From: Actinomycetota bacterium
Lineage (GTDB): Bacteria; Actinomycetota; Thermoleophilia; Solirubrobacterales; Solirubrobacteraceae
Direction: 5' to 3'
Assembly (NCBI GenBank): GCA_005888335.1
Contig: VAWY01000201.1
Location: forward strand, 1 to 7,305
DNA: 7,305 bases
In this document: piece after piece, positions 6,112 through 7,305 of the stretch
Layout: the number at the start of each line of letters is the position of its first letter
Numbering within the stretch: position 1 is the stretch's first letter
Program-made: the position numbers and the translations under genes
The notes under the pieces: model-generated
Told to the model about the DNA's origin: nothing
Database searches by the model: none
The model's input: the letters and a program-made list of their open reading frames with translations, nothing else

Positions 6112-6878
6112 CGAACGTGGCCTGGCCGGGACCGGACTGCAGGAACGTCTGGATGCCTCCGCGCGCGTCCTCGGTGTCGAACAGGTCGACCGCAGCGTCG
6201 AGCAGCAGCGCGTCGGCGCCATCGACGCCGTCCGTCCTGTAGGCGTGCGCGAGTTGCTTGACCACCGAGAACGCACGCGTGGGGCCGTCGGCGAGCGTGC
6301 GGGCGAACCGCTCGGCGGCCGCGTGCAGCTCATCGGCGGCGACGACGCGGTCGATCGCTCCCCACGCCACGAGCTCCTGCGCGGGGTACAGCTCTCCGCC
6401 AATCGGCAGCGCCCGCGGCCATTCGCTCGACGCCGCCCGCCAGCGGGACGATCCCGAGCCGCGTCTCGGGCAGACCCATCATCGTCCCCTCGGCCGCCCA
6501 GATCAGATCGCAGAACAAGGCGAGCTCGAAGCCGCCCGCCATGCACGTCCCGTGCACGGCGGCGAGGGTCGGGAACGGAAGCTGCTCCAGCCGGCGCCCG
6601 AGATCGAGGAACGAGGCGATCATCGGGCGCATCTCCACGGCACCCATCCCGGCGAACAGCGCCACGTCCGCACCGGCGCTGAAGACGCTCCCTTCGCCTC
6701 GCAGCACGAGCGCGCGGATCCCGTCCGCGGCCTCGACCTGGTCGATCGCCGCCACGAGGTCGGCGAGCAGCTCTTGACCGATCTGGTTCAGCGGCGGACT
6801 GTCGAGCGTCACCGTCCCCAGCGCGCCGTCCTGCACGAAGCGAACCTTTGCCTGCGTCGCACCGCTCGCGTTGACCAT
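6101..6878 (-). pseudogene. Crotonase / enoyl-CoA hydratase family gene, frameshifted
   Basis: Two abutting frames together encode one crotonase. The first part starts with ATG at 6878 (AGAGGA 8 nt upstream) and holds NQIGQEL, the oxyanion strand SAGADV, GTCMAGGFELALFCD and GLPETRLGIVPLAGGVERMAA, including both hydratase glutamate positions. After codon 6416-6414 that frame loses similarity. The family sequence resumes at 6412 in another frame (ALPIGGELYPAQEL, then WGAIDRVV) and runs to a normal C-terminus (GPGQATFAGR) at 6101. By family comparison about nine residues of helix between GGVERMAA and ALPIGG are missing; 26 lost bases would explain both the gap and the frame change. Intact, it would be about 260 residues and a paralogue of the crotonase at 5205-6017, with a more canonical glycine-rich turn. 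It has its own promoter, P3. True mutation or assembly error cannot be told apart here. Confidence 0.8.
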
Positions 6879-6886
6879 AGGAGGCT

Positions 6887-6892
6887 TCCTCT
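6887..6892 (-). promoter_or_regulatory. Ribosome binding site of the broken crotonase gene
   Basis: AGAGGA on the minus strand, 8 nt before the ATG at 6878. It decides this start over one 55 codons upstream in the same frame. The flanking GAGGAAGCCTC is a short palindrome that could weakly fold over the site. Confidence 0.6.
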
Positions 6893-6904
6893 CTTGTCTC
6901 GAGG

Positions 6905-7258
6905 TCAGAACGGCGCCCGACGATATTGGCTGTAGTAGCGATTTGCAACTCGGCGACGCGCGCGGCCGGTCGGTGCGAGTCGGTCGCCCAGTTCCTCGGA
7001 GAAGCGCGATACCGCCTCGAACGGCCGATGGGCAGCGCGACATGCTGCACCCGCCCGCTCGGGTTGATCGTCAACGCGGTGAGCCCGACATCTGCAGGCC
7101 GAGCGCCTCGGCCCGCCACTCGAGGTACACGCGATCGCTGCTCACGATCTCGTGCTGTTGAGGAAGTCGCGAAGCGGGGCGGCGACGTTGCGGGCCCACG
7201 CGGTGCGGCCGCGAAACGGGGACGCGCTCGTCGCCGCGGCATCGTCCCGAGAGTCTCT
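6905..7258 (-). pseudogene. SnoaL/NTF2-like gene remnant, split over three frames
   Basis: Four consecutive segments read as one small NTF2/SnoaL-like protein, a cone-shaped fold used by ring cyclases, isomerases and many uncharacterised proteins. Segment A (to about 7157) has SPFRGRTAW and APLRDFL. Segment B (7160-7071) has HEIVSSDRVYLEWRAEALG. Segment C (7086 to about 7030) has LTALTINPSGRVQHVAL. Segment D (from 7021) has RPFEAVSRFSEELGDRLAP. Moving A to B, B to C and C to D each requires one missing base, and the last two breaks fall in GGGC and CCC runs. The N-terminal 40 or so residues are not recognisable; a frame ending in RMPAVPA then TAG (7259-7257) may be the end of another gene or a further disrupted piece. 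The last frame stays open to 6905 across P3, so the true end is probably nearer 6955. Family assignment is from memory of the RVYLEW and RPL..FS..LG patterns. Confidence 0.5.
6920..6948 (-). promoter_or_regulatory. Promoter P3 (-35 TTGCAA, 17 bp, -10 TATCGT)
   Basis: On the minus strand TTGCAA (6948-6943), 17 bp, then TATCGT (6925-6920). Transcription would start near 6913, about 35 nt before the crotonase ATG at 6878. It holds the shared 15-mer GTTGCAAATCGCTAC (6949-6935), but here the flanking symmetry is weak compared with P1 and P2. Confidence 0.6.
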
Positions 7259-7305
7259 ACGCCGGCACGGCGGGCATCCGCTCGTGCACGAAGCGCACGA
7301 CCATC

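Noticed and set aside
7142..7213. GRTAWARNVAAPLRDFLNS as the N-terminus of a NhaA sodium/proton antiporter
   Set aside because: The wording resembles actinobacterial NhaA leaders, but no TETG block or hydrophobic helices follow. The next segments fit an NTF2-like protein much better.
6019..7242. A 407-codon minus-strand frame through the broken crotonase
   Set aside because: Mostly out of frame with the crotonase and Arg-rich. Only a short piece near 7086-7030 carries NTF2-like sequence, which I assigned to the remnant instead.
7257..7304. Short minus-strand frame ending RFVHERMPAVPA then TAG as a partial upstream gene
   Set aside because: Only 15 codons to the window edge and no recognisable family; it could equally be a displaced part of the NTF2-like remnant.
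1..7305. CRISPR array, tRNA, rRNA, insertion sequence or riboswitch
   Set aside because: No regularly spaced repeats, no cloverleaf or rRNA-like sequence, no transposase and no long structured leader were seen on either strand.

Overview
The window is very GC-rich, and every gene I can support lies on the minus strand, packed tightly with short gaps, 4-8 nt overlaps and GTG/TTG starts alongside ATG. Codon use and protein families (actinobacterial-style patatin, NADP-preferring SDRs, acyl-CoA enzymes) suggest a high-GC actinobacterium, possibly of the Thermoleophilia/Solirubrobacterales kind. The lineage is inference, because no taxonomic marker is present.

Layout, reading right to left in the direction of transcription. 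(1) 7258-6905: remains of a SnoaL/NTF2-like gene split over three frames by three apparent one-base losses. (2) Promoter P3, then a crotonase gene (6878-6101) broken by about 26 missing bases in the middle; a GC hairpin sits on its stop codon. (3) Promoter P2, then a five-gene operon (6017-1317): a second crotonase, a zinc-independent MDR oxidoreductase, an acyl-CoA dehydrogenase, a patatin-like lipid acyl hydrolase and an SDR oxidoreductase. Spacing is ATGA overlap, 7 nt, 38 nt and 8-nt overlap. (4) Promoter P1, then a tautomerase and a second SDR (1251-25).

The operon looks like part of a catabolic route for a lipid or other carboxylic acid. The patatin could release an acyl group, the acyl-CoA dehydrogenase and crotonase perform two beta-oxidation-type steps, the MDR reductase and SDRs handle enone/alcohol/ketone chemistry, and the tautomerase moves double bonds. 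No CoA ligase, thiolase, transporter or regulator lies in the window, so the substrate cannot be named.

The most interesting non-coding signal is one sequence, GTTGCAAANNNCNAC, found upstream of all three transcription units on the same strand. In each case its TTGCAA lies exactly 17 bp before a TANNNT hexamer and about 55-70 nt before a gene start, so it looks like a shared promoter with an embedded operator. Two of the three copies lie in perfect 8-bp inverted repeats. I found no CRISPR array, tRNA, rRNA, insertion sequence or clear riboswitch, and no evidence of an exotic new system. The coding content is ordinary catabolic genes, with a cluster of reading-frame defects in the right-hand 1.3 kb.
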